A DNA stretch of 64,000 bases from Microbacterium sp. MYb45 (GTDB lineage Bacteria > Actinomycetota > Actinomycetes > Actinomycetales > Microbacteriaceae): positions 372,001 through 436,000 of the forward strand of contig NZ_PCPG01000001.1 of assembly GCF_002979655.1 (NCBI RefSeq), given 5' to 3'. How positions within the stretch are numbered: the first letter of the stretch is position 1; each line of letters starts with the position of its first letter. A program made the translations under genes and the position numbers. Of this stretch, positions 19,491-30,220 are shown in pieces. Below the pieces are notes generated by a model that did not search any database, was not told where the DNA came from, and worked only from the letters and a program-made list of their open reading frames with translations.

Positions 19491-20387
19491 ATGGGCGCTC
19501 AACTCAGGGTCTACAAGCAGAAGATCTCTTCTGCTCAGACGACCAAGAAGATCACGAAGGCGATGGAACTCATCGCGGCTTCGCGCATCCAGAAGGCGAT
19601 GGCACGCGTCAAAGCGTCCACACCCTTCGCGCGAGCCGTGACGAGGGCTGTTTCTGCCGTCGCGACGCACTCGAACGTGGATCACCCGCTGACCCGCGAG
19701 TCCGAGAACATCACCCGCTCCGCGGTCGTGATCTTCTCCTCGGACCGCGGTCTCGCCGGAGCCTTCAACTCGCAGATCCTCCGTGAGGGTCTCGAGGTGG
19801 CGGAGCTCCTGCGCGAGCAGGGCAAGGAGCCGGTCTTCTACCTCATCGGTCGCAAGGCCGTCGGATACTTCCAGTTCCGACGCCTCGCTGCCGCTGCGGA
19901 GTGGACCGGCGACACGGACACCCCGTCGTTCCACACCGCTGAGGAGATCTCCGCGACTCTGCTCGATTCCTTCGCCCGCGGGGGACAGGACGGCGGCGTC
20001 GACGAGATCCACCTCGTGTACAACCGTTTCGTCAGCATGATGACGCAGTCGCCCGAGTCCGTGCGTCTGCTCCCGCTGGAGATCACGGAAGCCGATGAGT
20101 CGGAAGCAGGTAACACCGTTTACCCGCTGTACGAGTTCGAGCCGGATGCCGAGACCGTTCTCGATGCGATCCTGCCGGTGTACATCCAGAGCCGCGTCTT
20201 CAACGCTCTCCTGCAGTCGTCTGCTGCCAAGCAGGCCGCGACGCAGAAGGCGATGAAGTCGGCCAGCGACAACGCCGACAAGCTCATCACCGACTACACC
20301 CGTCTGCGCAACAACGCGCGCCAGGCGGAGATCACGCAGCAGATCGCCGAGATCGTCGGCGGCGCCGACGCCCTCTCGAGCAAATAG
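19491..20387 (+). CDS. atpG: F1Fo ATP synthase subunit gamma
   Basis: Central rotor shaft. The 298-residue protein shows the N-terminal coiled-coil helix ([20 protein letters not shown]), the [10 protein letters not shown] motif (about residue 84) and the C-terminal helix with [12 protein letters not shown] and [14 protein letters not shown]. The start ATG lies 19 nt behind atpA; atpD follows after 21 nt. Confidence 0.97.
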   Translation: MGAQLRVYKQKISSAQTTKKITKAMELIAASRIQKAMARVKASTPFARAVTRAVSAVATHSNVDHPLTRESENITRSAVVIFSSDRGLAGAFNSQILREGLEVAELLREQGKEPVFYLIGRKAVGYFQFRRLAAAAEWTGDTDTPSFHTAEEISATLLDSFARGGQDGGVDEIHLVYNRFVSMMTQSPESVRLLPLEITEADESEAGNTVYPLYEFEPDAETVLDAILPVYIQSRVFNALLQSSAAKQAATQKAMKSASDNADKLITDYTRLRNNARQAEITQQIAEIVGGADALSSK

Positions 20388-21863
<1,476 letters not shown>

Positions 21864-21865
21864 CC

Positions 21866-22126
21866 ATGGCGCTCCACGTCAGCCTCGTCTCCGCGGATGC
21901 GGAGGTCTGGACGGGAGAGGCGAGCCTCGTGGTCGCCAAGACCGTCGAGGGCGAGATCGGCTTCATGACCGGTCATGAGCCGGTGCTGGCCATCCTCGCT
22001 GAGGGCCAGGTCCGCATCACGCAGTCGGATGGCACGAAGGTGCTGGCCAACGCGCAGGACGGGTTCCTCTCCATGGAGGGCGACACCCTGACGATCGTGG
22101 CCGGCAACGCGGCTCTCATCGCCTAG
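21866..22126 (+). CDS. atpC: F1Fo ATP synthase subunit epsilon, short form
   Basis: An 86-residue epsilon subunit that contains only the N-terminal beta-sandwich (VSADAEVWTGEA to GDTLTIVAGNAALIA). The C-terminal helical hairpin that inhibits ATP hydrolysis in many bacteria is absent, as in several other actinobacteria, so any inhibition must act otherwise. ATG 21866 follows AAGGAGAA located in the end of atpD. Last gene of the operon, followed by a strong hairpin. Confidence 0.95.
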   Translation: MALHVSLVSADAEVWTGEASLVVAKTVEGEIGFMTGHEPVLAILAEGQVRITQSDGTKVLANAQDGFLSMEGDTLTIVAGNAALIA

Positions 22127-22138
22127 CATTTCCGTTTC

Positions 22139-22183
22139 GACGCGTCCGCCTCGGTGCCCCTCGGGTCCCGAGGCGGACGCGTC
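22139..22183 (+). terminator. 15-bp hairpin ending the atp operon
   Basis: Perfect 15-bp inverted repeat (GACGCGTCCGCCTCG at 22139-22153, its complement at 22169-22183) with a 15-nt loop, starting 12 nt after the atpC stop. No T-run follows, so it may work as a high-GC terminator or an mRNA 3' end stabiliser. It lies in front of yaaA. Confidence 0.75.
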
Positions 22184-22201
22184 TGCATTCACCGAGGTTC
22201 C

Positions 22202-22948
22202 ATGAAGATCCTGCTTCCGCCGTCGGAGACGAAGCGCGAGGGCGGTCATGATGTCCCGCTCGACATCGCCTCCCTCTCGCTGCCGTCGCTGAGTGCGCAT
22301 CGATCCGCCGTGTTGGATGCCCTCGTCGACCTCGCAGCCGACGAAGAGGTCTCGCGACGCGTGCTCAAGTTGAGCGAGCGCCAGATGGGCGAGATCGCGC
22401 ACAACCGGCGGCTGCGGACGGCGCCCACGATGCCCGCGATCGATCGATACACGGGCGTGCTCTTCGATGCGCTCGATGCACGCGGTCTCACCGCAGCGTC
22501 GCGTCGGTGGCTGGGGGAGCACGTCTGGATCCACAGTGCACCTCTCGGTCCCGTCGGTGCGCTGGACGCGGTGCCGACCTATCGCCTGGCCGCCGGGACT
22601 TCGCTGCCGCGCTTCCCTGCGTTGCGGAAGCACTGGGCGGAAGCCACGTCAGCGGCGATCGCGGAGGCGTCACCGTCCTTCGTGCTCGATCTGCGCAGTG
22701 AGGCGTATGTGGCGCTGGGGCCTGTGCCCGACACTGTGCCCTCCGCCTATGTCCGCGTCGTCACCGAGCACGGCCGGGCGTTGAACCACTTCAACAAGAA
22801 GTCCAAGGGGTTGCTCGTGCGTGCCCTCGCCGAAGATCGGCCCCGTGTGGCTTCCCTCCGCTCCCTCCGGCGCTGGGCCGAGAGCCGAGGCGTCGTGCTG
22901 CGTGACACGGAGCAACCGGGTGTTCTGGAGCTCGTCGTCCACGAGTGA
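22202..22948 (+). CDS. yaaA: YaaA-family peroxide stress protein (DUF328)
   Basis: A 248-residue member of the YaaA/UPF0246 family, which in E. coli lowers intracellular free iron during hydrogen peroxide stress and binds DNA. Family motifs visible: KILLPPSETKREGG at the N terminus, KLSERQMGEI, RYTGVLFDALD (about residue 80), and the C-terminal NHFNKKSKGLLVRAL. ATG 22202 is the conserved start; the longer frame reads through the atp hairpin. Ribosome-binding site is weak. Confidence 0.9.
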   Translation: MKILLPPSETKREGGHDVPLDIASLSLPSLSAHRSAVLDALVDLAADEEVSRRVLKLSERQMGEIAHNRRLRTAPTMPAIDRYTGVLFDALDARGLTAASRRWLGEHVWIHSAPLGPVGALDAVPTYRLAAGTSLPRFPALRKHWAEATSAAIAEASPSFVLDLRSEAYVALGPVPDTVPSAYVRVVTEHGRALNHFNKKSKGLLVRALAEDRPRVASLRSLRRWAESRGVVLRDTEQPGVLELVVHE

Positions 22949-22986
22949 CCGCGCAAGTCCGCGCATGACCGCTTCCGCGTGGGTCT

Positions 22987-23015
22987 TTGCTCGCCTGTGG
23001 TCTCCCCGCTATGGT
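22987..23015 (+). promoter_or_regulatory. promoter of the DUF5684-like gene
   Basis: TTGCTC (22987-22992), a spacer of exactly 17 bp, and TATGGT (23010-23015). Transcription would start near 23022 and leave a leader of about 40 nt with GGAGGGG before the ATG. Confidence 0.5.
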
Positions 23016-23061
23016 TGTCACGCGGCGCGACCCGTGCCGAATATTGGATCCGGAGGGGACC

Positions 23062-23844
23062 ATGTACGACTATTACGACACAGGCTCGTTGGCCGTTTTC
23101 GGCATCCTGATCGTCTTCGGCTTCATCTTCGCGATAGCGGGGTACGTCCTCTCGTCGCTGTTCCTGATGAAGATCTTCGAGAAGGCCGGAGTCGAGGGTA
23201 AGTGGCGAGCATGGGTGCCCGTCTACAACGCCATGATCCTGGCGAAGCTCGGCGATGTGTCGCCGTGGGTGATGCTCGGTGCCATCGTGATCAACATCAT
23301 TCCGATCCTGAACTACATCTCGTGGATCGCCTATGTCGCGGTCATCGTGATCGTCGCCTGGCGCGTGGGTCTCAAGCTGCAGAAGGATGCCGTCTGGATC
23401 CTCCTGGGCCTGATCCCCGGTATCGGTGCCTTGATCTGGCTCGGCATCAACGCTTTCGACAAGTCGCGCTGGAACCCGAACATCGTTCCCGCGCCCTGGG
23501 CGAACAACGGATTCCTCGGTGACAACACGGTGTGGCAGGGCATCCCGGTTCAGCCCAAGCCCGCCGCCGCTGCTCCCGGATACGGCGCACCGCAGGGGTA
23601 CGCCCCTCCGGCACCGCAGGGCTACGCCCCGCCCGCTCAGCCCGGCTACGCTCCGCCTGCAGGGCCTGCTGCTCCGGCCACGGGTGCGCCCGTCCCGCCG
23701 GTGCCGCCCACCACCCCGCCGGCACCTCCGGCGGCACCGCCGACCACTCCGCCCGCGCCGCCCACTGCACCGCCTGCGGCTCCGCCGGCACCGCCCGCTG
23801 CTCCGCCGGCACCGCCGAGCGATCCCACTCAGCCTCCGGCGTGA
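23062..23844 (+). CDS. DUF5684-like membrane protein with Pro-rich tail
   Basis: A 260-residue protein. The first 150 residues carry four or so hydrophobic segments and the motif FEKAGVEGKWRAWVPVYNAM, seen in small membrane proteins of the DUF5684 family (sometimes linked to signal peptidases). The last 100 residues are Pro/Ala-rich, with GYAPPAPQ repeats and then (A/T)PPAPP repeats, probably disordered and outside the membrane core. GGAGGGG precedes the ATG. The function is unknown. A strong hairpin follows the stop. Confidence 0.75.
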   Translation: MYDYYDTGSLAVFGILIVFGFIFAIAGYVLSSLFLMKIFEKAGVEGKWRAWVPVYNAMILAKLGDVSPWVMLGAIVINIIPILNYISWIAYVAVIVIVAWRVGLKLQKDAVWILLGLIPGIGALIWLGINAFDKSRWNPNIVPAPWANNGFLGDNTVWQGIPVQPKPAAAAPGYGAPQGYAPPAPQGYAPPAQPGYAPPAGPAAPATGAPVPPVPPTTPPAPPAAPPTTPPAPPTAPPAAPPAPPAAPPAPPSDPTQPPA

Positions 23845-23852
23845 TCATCTGA

Positions 23853-23886
23853 CACAGAGCCCTCGACTTCGGTCGGGGGCTCTGTG
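23853..23886 (+). terminator. hairpin terminator with TTCG loop
   Basis: A 15-bp stem (CACAGAGCCCTCGAC / GTCGGGGGCTCTGTG, one G-U pair) closed by the stable tetraloop TTCG, 8 nt after the stop of the DUF5684-like gene. Short T-poor tail; still the clearest intrinsic-type terminator on the plus strand in this part. Confidence 0.8.
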
Positions 23887-23933
23887 CTGTCCTGGCTGGT
23901 CACCGTTCCGACACGCCCGCTAACGTGGAGGGC

Positions 23934-24917
23934 ATGGTCTTGTCTCAGCGCCGAGTGGGCGCTTCCGGTCTTCTCGTGTCATCCACCGGCCTCGGCTGCA
24001 ACAACTTCGGTCGAGCGGGGACGGTGACCGAGACGCTCTCCGGCACGAGAGAGGTGATCGATGCGGCACTCGCCAACGGCATCACGTTCTTCGACACCGC
24101 TGACATGTACGGTGCCGTGGCCGGCGCGAGTGAGGCGCTGATGGGTGAAGCCCTCGAGGGGCGTCGAGACCGTGTGGTGCTGGCCACGAAGTTCGGCCAG
24201 GAACGGGACATGGGCTACGAGTTCCCCGCGGCCCGTGGTTCTCGCCGCTACGTCCGGCGGGCGGTGGAGGAGTCGCTGCGGCGGCTTCGAACCGACTGGA
24301 TCGACCTGTACCAGCTGCATCTGCCGGACCCGGAGACGCCGATCGCCGAGACGACGGACGCCCTCGACGAGCTCGTGCGTGAAGGCAAGATCCGCTACTA
24401 CGGGCACTCGAATTTCACCGGATGGCAGATCGCCGAAGCGGAGTTCACGTCCCGCGCGCGATCTTCGGGCAGATTCATCTCCGCACAGAACCACTACTCC
24501 CTGCTCGCGCGCGCGGCCGAACGCGAGGTGCTGCCGGCCGTGGAGAGATACGCCCTGGGCTTCTTCCCGTACTTCCCGCTGCACAACGGACTCCTCACGG
24601 GCAAGTTCACGCGCGACGGGGGACCGGCCTCGAGCCGCATCATGTCCACGCGACGCCATGTCTGGGAGAACGCGCCCTGGGATGCCATCGACACCTTCCG
24701 CGACTTCTGCGACGAGCGCGGCATAACGATGGTGGAGGCTTCCTTCGGTTGGCTTCTCTCGCGGCCGGCGGTTTCCAGCGTCATAGCCGGTGCGACGACA
24801 CCCGAGCAGGTCGAAGCGAACGCGGCAGCGGGTGATTCGTGGCGTCCGAGCGTCGAAGACGAGAAGATCATCGACGAGCTGTTCCCTCTGCCGGCCGACC
24901 CGGGCGCCCGGGTGTGA
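23934..24917 (+). CDS. aldo/keto reductase
   Basis: A 327-residue NADPH-dependent reductase of the aldo/keto reductase superfamily. It shows the catalytic tetrad region (FFDTADMYG with Asp and Tyr, VLATKFG with Lys, YGHSNF region with His) and the C-terminal cofactor motif VIAGATTPEQVEANA. It is closest in style to YghZ/YajO-like reductases. ATG 23934 lies 7 nt behind TAACGT (23921-23926), suggesting a leaderless mRNA. The substrate is unknown. Confidence 0.9.
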   Translation: MVLSQRRVGASGLLVSSTGLGCNNFGRAGTVTETLSGTREVIDAALANGITFFDTADMYGAVAGASEALMGEALEGRRDRVVLATKFGQERDMGYEFPAARGSRRYVRRAVEESLRRLRTDWIDLYQLHLPDPETPIAETTDALDELVREGKIRYYGHSNFTGWQIAEAEFTSRARSSGRFISAQNHYSLLARAAEREVLPAVERYALGFFPYFPLHNGLLTGKFTRDGGPASSRIMSTRRHVWENAPWDAIDTFRDFCDERGITMVEASFGWLLSRPAVSSVIAGATTPEQVEANAAAGDSWRPSVEDEKIIDELFPLPADPGARV

Positions 24918-24998
24918 TCGCGGTGCGGGGGAGTTCTACTACGATGTGTGAGTATCCTGCGGACGCCCGACCCGTCGCAGATCCATCGGAGGCAGCAC

Positions 24999-25796
24999 GT
25001 GGCTGAGACGAAGACGCATCGCGTCACGGTTGCGCAGCGCGCATTGCTGCTGTCCTGGGCAGGGGTCACCGATCTCGGTCGTCGTCGAGAGACGAATCAG
25101 GATGCGTTCCTGGCGGAGTTCCCCCTGTTCGTCGTCGCGGACGGCATGGGCGGCCACGCGGGTGGAGAGATCGCGAGCCGCAGCACGGTAGAGCGGCTTC
25201 AAGCCGTCGTCTCCGCGGGCGATGTCAACGGTCCTGCGATCGAGAAAGCGCTCGAACAGGCGGTGGGCGACATCGCCGACCACCCCGAGACGACCGACGA
25301 GGGCACCGGTACCACTCTCACCGGCGTCTTCTTCGCGATCACGGGCGATCAAGCCCAGTGGGTGGCCCTGAACATCGGGGATTCCCGTGTCTACCTTCTT
25401 CGCGATGACCGCCTCGTCCAGGTCACGACAGATCATTCGGTCGTGCAGGAGCTGATCACGGCGGGCAAGCTCAGTCCCGAGGAGGCCGAAGGGCACCCAT
25501 ACAGCAACGTGATCACGAGGGCGGTGGGTGCGAGCGAGCTCACGGCGCCGGACTACGTGACGATCGACGTGCGCGCCGGCGATCGATTCGTCATCTGCTC
25601 CGACGGGCTCACCAAGGAGCTCACCGATTACGGGATCCAGCACTTCCTCAGGGAGCACCGCGACCCGGGCCACAGTGTGGACGCCATGCTCGCCGCGGCG
25701 TTGGAGAATGGCGGGCGTGACAACGTGACACTCATCATCGTGCAGGTTGAAGACGAGGACGACTCGTCCTCCCCAATCGAAGACACGACGGAGTAG
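24999..25796 (+). CDS. PP2C-family serine/threonine phosphatase
   Basis: A 265-residue protein phosphatase of the PPM/PP2C type. The metal-binding Asp residues lie in RRETNQDAFL (about residue 34), FVVADGMGGHAGG (about 46), FVICSDGLTKELTD and GGRDNVTLIIVQ, matching the four conserved blocks. It is soluble and has no membrane segment, unlike PstP of the cell-division cluster. GTG 24999 follows GGAGG by 6 nt; TACGAT (24940-24945) is a likely -10 box. An EccC-like ATPase starts 57 nt downstream. Confidence 0.92.
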   Translation: MAETKTHRVTVAQRALLLSWAGVTDLGRRRETNQDAFLAEFPLFVVADGMGGHAGGEIASRSTVERLQAVVSAGDVNGPAIEKALEQAVGDIADHPETTDEGTGTTLTGVFFAITGDQAQWVALNIGDSRVYLLRDDRLVQVTTDHSVVQELITAGKLSPEEAEGHPYSNVITRAVGASELTAPDYVTIDVRAGDRFVICSDGLTKELTDYGIQHFLREHRDPGHSVDAMLAAALENGGRDNVTLIIVQVEDEDDSSSPIEDTTE

Positions 25797-25853
25797 CCGC
25801 GGGGCGCTGTGGACAGCGCCGTTCTCCGGAAGGGCATGCGATCCACTGGACGC

Positions 25854-28592
25854 ATGGAACCCCTCCCGATCGTGCTCCCGTCGGCCCCGGTGCCGTTGCG
25901 CCGTGCTCCACTCCCTTTCATGGCGGCGATCGTTCCGATAGCCGCAGGGGTCGTGCTCTGGCTGATCACCGGATCCGTGTTCGCGCTGTGCTTCGCCGCG
26001 CTGGGACCGTTGATGATCGTGGCATCGTTCGCGGACGCGGCGCGCAACCGGCGACGTGAACGTCGGCGCGGCGCTGCGCAGTCCGAGCAGGACTGGGCGG
26101 CGGCCGAGGCCGAACTCGTACTCCGCCACCGGGAGGAGCGTGAGACCCGGTGGCTCCGCCACCCCGATACCGCGGCGAGTCTCCTGCAGCCTCCTCTCCG
26201 TGGAGCGGAGTCGCCGGATAGCGCAACCGCCCTCGTGGTGGGGGCCGGGAGTGCGCCGAGCGGAATCCGGTGCAGCGGGGGCGAAGACGGTCGTGGTCGT
26301 GAGTTCCGCGACCGTTGCGGAGTGCTCGACGACGCCCCGATCGTCGTGCCGCTGGGCGGAGGAGTGTGTCTGCGCGGCGCGCGGCCGGTGATCGTCGCCG
26401 CGGCGCGCGCGCTCCTGCTGCAACTGAGTCTTCGCTTCAGCGCGGCGCAGCTGTCGCTCGTGGGCGCTGAACTCCGCGAGTGTGGGCTGGACGCGCTGCC
26501 GCATGCGCGGCGCGCGCGCAGGGGTGGCTTCCGGGTCGGGATCGGGTCGGGCGACGCGATCCGGATGGATGCCGATGCCGTGGTCTGGTTGGCGCCGGCC
26601 GACGCCGAGGTTCCGGCGGGGATCACGACGGTGATCGACATCATCGAACCAGGACGTGCCCGGCTGCGCACCCCTCAGGGCACCGCCGTCGTCTCCGTCG
26701 AGTGCGTCTCACGCGCACAAGCGGGGATCATCGCTCGCGAGCATGCGTCGGCGGCCGGCGAGATCGATGTGCTTCCCGACTCCGTCGTTCTGCACGAGCT
26801 GGAGCAGCCACGACCAGGCGGCGGTCTGGCCGCCGCCATCGGTCGGAACGAGCACGGACAGCTGGTCGTCGACATCGTCGAAGACGGTCCTCACGCCATC
26901 GTGACGGGAACGACGGGCACCGGCAAGAGCGAGCTTCTGGTCAGCTGGGTCACCGCCATCTCCGCGGTCTACGGGCCGGACCGAGTGACATTCGTGCTCG
27001 CGGACTTCAAAGGGGGGACAGCATTCGAGCCGTTGCGCGGGTTGCGGCAGGTCGCAGCGGTCATCACGGATCTCGATGAGGGCGGTGCCCGGCGAGGCGT
27101 CTCCAGTCTCACCGCCGAGCTTCGCCGCCGGGAAGGCGTTCTCGCCGAAGCCGGTGCTCGCGACGTTCGAGAGGTGGGGATGCCACGGTTGGTCATCGTC
27201 GTCGATGAATTCGCGGCGCTGCTGGCGGAGCATCCCGACCTGGGGGCTGTCTTCACCGACGTCGCCGCACGGGGGCGGGCGCTGGGCATGCACCTCATCC
27301 TCGGCACACAACGCGCTGCCGGAGTCGTGAGGGATGCGCTGGCGGCCAACTGTCCGCTGCGAGTCAGTCTGCGGGTCGGGGATGCCGCGGACAGCAGGCT
27401 CATGATCGGAACGGACGCCGCGGCGGAACTCCCCGGCGGCGCGGAAGCGCGGGGTCTCGCTCTCGTTCGCCGTCCGGCCGACCCCGAGCCGTCGGCGATC
27501 CGCATCGCGCTGACGAGTCCCGCGGATCTGCGAGCGGTGGGGCTGCAGTGGGCGGCGGCCGATCCGCCCCGCAGCCCGTGGCTCGCCGCGCTTCCCACAC
27601 GGATCCCGCTCGCGGACCTCGTCGCTTCTGCCGCGCTGGGTCCGGATGCCATCGTGCTCGGGCGAGCCGACGAACCCGCCCGCCAAGCTCAGCCACTCGA
27701 GCTTTTGCACTGTGGGCAGGATCGAGGAATCGTGCTGCTGGGGGCGCCGGGGTCGGGCCGCTCCACCGCGTTGCGGGCCCTGGCTGCGCAGTGGCCTGAT
27801 GCCGCGTGGGTGCCGAACGACCCCGAGGCGGCGTGGGACCTCCTCACGGCGTGGGCCGTGGGGAGTGAACGGATGCCGTCGCTCGTCCTCGGCGACGACA
27901 TCGACGGGGTGCTCTCGACTCTTCCCCCCGAGTACGGTCAGCAATACACGCAACGGTGGGAGCAGCTTCTCCGCGGCCGCGGGGAGACGACCTTCGTGCT
28001 GGCGGCGACAAGGGCGGCGGGCCCGCTGGGACGACTGATCGATGCTCTGCCGCGACGAGCGCTGCTTCGGATGACGAGCCGAGTGGAGCATCTCGCGGCC
28101 GGGGGAGAGGCCTCGTCCTTCATCCGCGACCGTTCCCCGGGGCGTGCCCACATCGGCGACCGCGAGGTGCAGCTGGCATGGGTCCCGGAAGGCGCGGGGG
28201 TTCCCCCGGCCCTCGTCACACCTCCGGCCTGGGCGCCGTCGTGCGCGATCACCGCCGTCGTCAGCGCCGGAGCTGCTTCGGTCGTAGAGATGCTGCGTGC
28301 GGCGCATCCGGGGTGCGAGGTCATCGCTGCCGGGGCGGAGCCGACACAGCGCGACCGTTCTTGTGTGGTCGTGGGAGACGCGGAGGTGTGGCAGCGCAAC
28401 TGGCCGTTGTGGCAGCGCATCCGAGGGGAGGGCGAAGTGCTGATCCGTGCCGAGCAGCAGTCCGATCTCCGTCAGCTCGCGGGCGTGCGGGAACTCCCGC
28501 CGTACGCGCGCACCCACGCCGGCCGAGCCTGGTCCGTCCGTGGTGCCGGAGCGCCGCGTCGCGTCGTCCTTCCTGCACTGTGGCCGCGATGA
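25854..28592 (+). CDS. EccC-like FtsK/SpoIIIE double-ATPase membrane protein
   Basis: A protein of about 912 residues with two N-terminal membrane helices (about 24-60), an Arg-rich stretch, a region resembling the EccC DUF domain, and two P-loop ATPase domains. The first has Walker A GTTGTGKSELL (about 352-362) and Walker B LVIVVDEFAALL (about 445). The second has GAPGSGRSTALR (about 630) and only a weak Walker B (LVLGDDID). This matches the type VII secretion motor EccC/EssC more than chromosome translocase FtsK, which lacks the second ATPase. No WXG100 or other T7SS gene is adjacent. ATG 25836 or GTG 25809 are alternative starts. Confidence 0.85.
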   Translation: MEPLPIVLPSAPVPLRRAPLPFMAAIVPIAAGVVLWLITGSVFALCFAALGPLMIVASFADAARNRRRERRRGAAQSEQDWAAAEAELVLRHREERETRWLRHPDTAASLLQPPLRGAESPDSATALVVGAGSAPSGIRCSGGEDGRGREFRDRCGVLDDAPIVVPLGGGVCLRGARPVIVAAARALLLQLSLRFSAAQLSLVGAELRECGLDALPHARRARRGGFRVGIGSGDAIRMDADAVVWLAPADAEVPAGITTVIDIIEPGRARLRTPQGTAVVSVECVSRAQAGIIAREHASAAGEIDVLPDSVVLHELEQPRPGGGLAAAIGRNEHGQLVVDIVEDGPHAIVTGTTGTGKSELLVSWVTAISAVYGPDRVTFVLADFKGGTAFEPLRGLRQVAAVITDLDEGGARRGVSSLTAELRRREGVLAEAGARDVREVGMPRLVIVVDEFAALLAEHPDLGAVFTDVAARGRALGMHLILGTQRAAGVVRDALAANCPLRVSLRVGDAADSRLMIGTDAAAELPGGAEARGLALVRRPADPEPSAIRIALTSPADLRAVGLQWAAADPPRSPWLAALPTRIPLADLVASAALGPDAIVLGRADEPARQAQPLELLHCGQDRGIVLLGAPGSGRSTALRALAAQWPDAAWVPNDPEAAWDLLTAWAVGSERMPSLVLGDDIDGVLSTLPPEYGQQYTQRWEQLLRGRGETTFVLAATRAAGPLGRLIDALPRRALLRMTSRVEHLAAGGEASSFIRDRSPGRAHIGDREVQLAWVPEGAGVPPALVTPPAWAPSCAITAVVSAGAASVVEMLRAAHPGCEVIAAGAEPTQRDRSCVVVGDAEVWQRNWPLWQRIRGEGEVLIRAEQQSDLRQLAGVRELPPYARTHAGRAWSVRGAGAPRRVVLPALWPR

Positions 28593-28603
28593 GCAGTGAG
28601 AGT

Positions 28604-28632
28604 CTCGGCTGGACTCGGCTGGGCTCAGCTCG
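28604..28632 (+). repeat. short tandem repeat between convergent genes
   Basis: About three imperfect 10-bp units (CTCGGCTGGA, CTCGGCTGGG, CTCAGCTCGG) in the 55-bp gap between the EccC-like gene and the convergent asparaginase gene. No clear hairpin terminator is seen here. Confidence 0.5.
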
Positions 28633-28647
28633 GAAAAGACGGGTGCG

Positions 28648-29643
28648 TCAGATACCCGCGCCGGGACGGATCGCACCGACGATCGAGCCGCCGCCTGAAA
28701 CCGTGAGGGGAAGAGCCTCCGCCAGCGTGGTGACCTCGGTGCTGCTCAGGCCCCCTGCGCGCTCGAGGAGCGTCGCTGCCACGATCGTCGAAGCGCGCGT
28801 CGCGCCGTCCAGCATCTTCAGCGCGACGGTCGTGCCGTTCGGGGCGACCATCACCATGACGCCCTCGGCTCCGTGCTTGGTGAAGACTCCGAGCTTCTCG
28901 ATCGCGATCGTGTCGGGGCGGCCGGGCCCCTCGATCGTCCAGGGGCTCTCCCGCACCGCGCGCACCAGCGAACCGGCGACGCGATGAAGGGCGAAGGGCG
29001 AGCGGTCGGAGGCGGTGCCGATGCGGTGGATGCCTCGCGCGAGGGCGGTGAGGGTCATCGCGTGGACAGGGGCTCCGCACCCGTCGATCGCCGTGTGGGC
29101 GACCTTCTCGCCCGTGAGACGCTCGACGACATCGCGAATGTGCACCTGCAGCGGATGCGACGGGTCGAGGTAGCCGGCGGTCGGCCAACCCGTCGCCACG
29201 CACGCACGCAGCATCGCAGCATGCTTTCCGGAGCAGTTCATCCGCACGCGCGTCGGCTCACCGTGCTCGCGGACGAGGTCATCGCGCGTCGCCGAATCAG
29301 TCGGCCAGGACGCAGGGCACGCCAGGTCGTCCTCAGTCAGCCCCCCTTCGGTGAGGATGTCGCGAACGACGGAGGCGTGCCGGTCCGTACCGACATGGCT
29401 CGCCGTGGAGATCGCGAGCTGTTCGCCCTCGAGCACCGCACCTGCCGTGATGCAGGCCACCGCCTGCAGGGGCTTGAGGCTCGAGCGGGGCAGGATCAAC
29501 GCGTCGGGGTTGCCGTGGCGGGCGACGATGTCACCATCGGACGAGAGCACGATCGCTGCGCCGGCGTGACGCGATTCGACGAATCCACTCCGTTCGACGA
29601 CGGCGAGTTCCACGGAATCCTGAACGGTGAGAGTCTCCAGCAC
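28648..29643 (-). CDS. asparaginase II family protein
   Basis: A 331-residue protein of the asparaginase family first described in Rhizobium (AnsA type), unrelated to the E. coli L-asparaginases. Recognisable segments are PRSSLKPLQAVA (about residue 52), STASHVGTDRH and MNCSGKHAAML, which contain the conserved Ser, Lys, His and Cys residues, and DGCGAPVHAMTL. GTG 29643 is 6 nt behind TAGAGT (29655-29650), so the mRNA is probably leaderless. It is divergent from the OsmC gene. Confidence 0.87.
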   Translation of the reverse strand: MLETLTVQDSVELAVVERSGFVESRHAGAAIVLSSDGDIVARHGNPDALILPRSSLKPLQAVACITAGAVLEGEQLAISTASHVGTDRHASVVRDILTEGGLTEDDLACPASWPTDSATRDDLVREHGEPTRVRMNCSGKHAAMLRACVATGWPTAGYLDPSHPLQVHIRDVVERLTGEKVAHTAIDGCGAPVHAMTLTALARGIHRIGTASDRSPFALHRVAGSLVRAVRESPWTIEGPGRPDTIAIEKLGVFTKHGAEGVMVMVAPNGTTVALKMLDGATRASTIVAATLLERAGGLSSTEVTTLAEALPLTVSGGGSIVGAIRPGAGI

Positions 29644-29710
29644 CCGTCAACTCTAGCGCCGGGCACGCCATCGCTCACCTCGGGTCGGTGGCCCCTGGCA
29701 GACTGAAGAC

Positions 29711-30202
29711 ATGGCAGAGTCGACCCCCCGCGCCCTCGGCGAACATCACTACGCGCTCACCTCGGTCTGGACCGGAAACACCGGCACCGGGACCTCGGGC
29801 TACCGGGACTACCGCCGCGAAGTCACCATCGAAGTCGACGGCAAGCCGGAGCTGCTCGCATCGGCGGACAAGCCGTTCCGCGGCGATCCCTCGCGATGGA
29901 ATCCGGAAGATCTCCTGCTCGCCTCGCTCTCGGAGTGTCACCTGCTCTCGTACCTGCACGCGTGCGTGACGGCCGGCGTGGTCGTCGTCTCCTACCGCGA
30001 CGACGCGAGCGGGATGATGCGCGAAGACGGCAAGGGCGGTGGGGCGTTCGTCGAGGTGATGCTGCGGCCCGAGGTCGTCGTCGCGGACGCATCGATGATC
30101 GAGGCGGCCGAGCGCGCCCACGCGCAGGCGAACGAATGGTGCTTCATCGCCAACTCGATGAACTTCCCGGTGCGCCACGAGGCGACCGTCCGCGCCGAGT
30201 GA
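29711..30202 (+). CDS. OsmC family protein
   Basis: A 163-residue OsmC/Ohr-like protein. The family uses two cysteines to reduce organic hydroperoxides; here SLSECHLLSYLHAC (about residues 74-87) carries two Cys close together instead of the usual widely separated pair, so catalysis is uncertain and it may belong to the YhfA-type subgroup. RGDPSRWNPEDLLLAS is the usual motif ahead of the Cys helix. ATG 29711 lies 6 nt behind CAGACT (29699-29704). Confidence 0.85.
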   Translation: MAESTPRALGEHHYALTSVWTGNTGTGTSGYRDYRREVTIEVDGKPELLASADKPFRGDPSRWNPEDLLLASLSECHLLSYLHACVTAGVVVVSYRDDASGMMREDGKGGGAFVEVMLRPEVVVADASMIEAAERAHAQANEWCFIANSMNFPVRHEATVRAE

Positions 30203-30220
30203 GTCAGCGCGGCACGGGCG

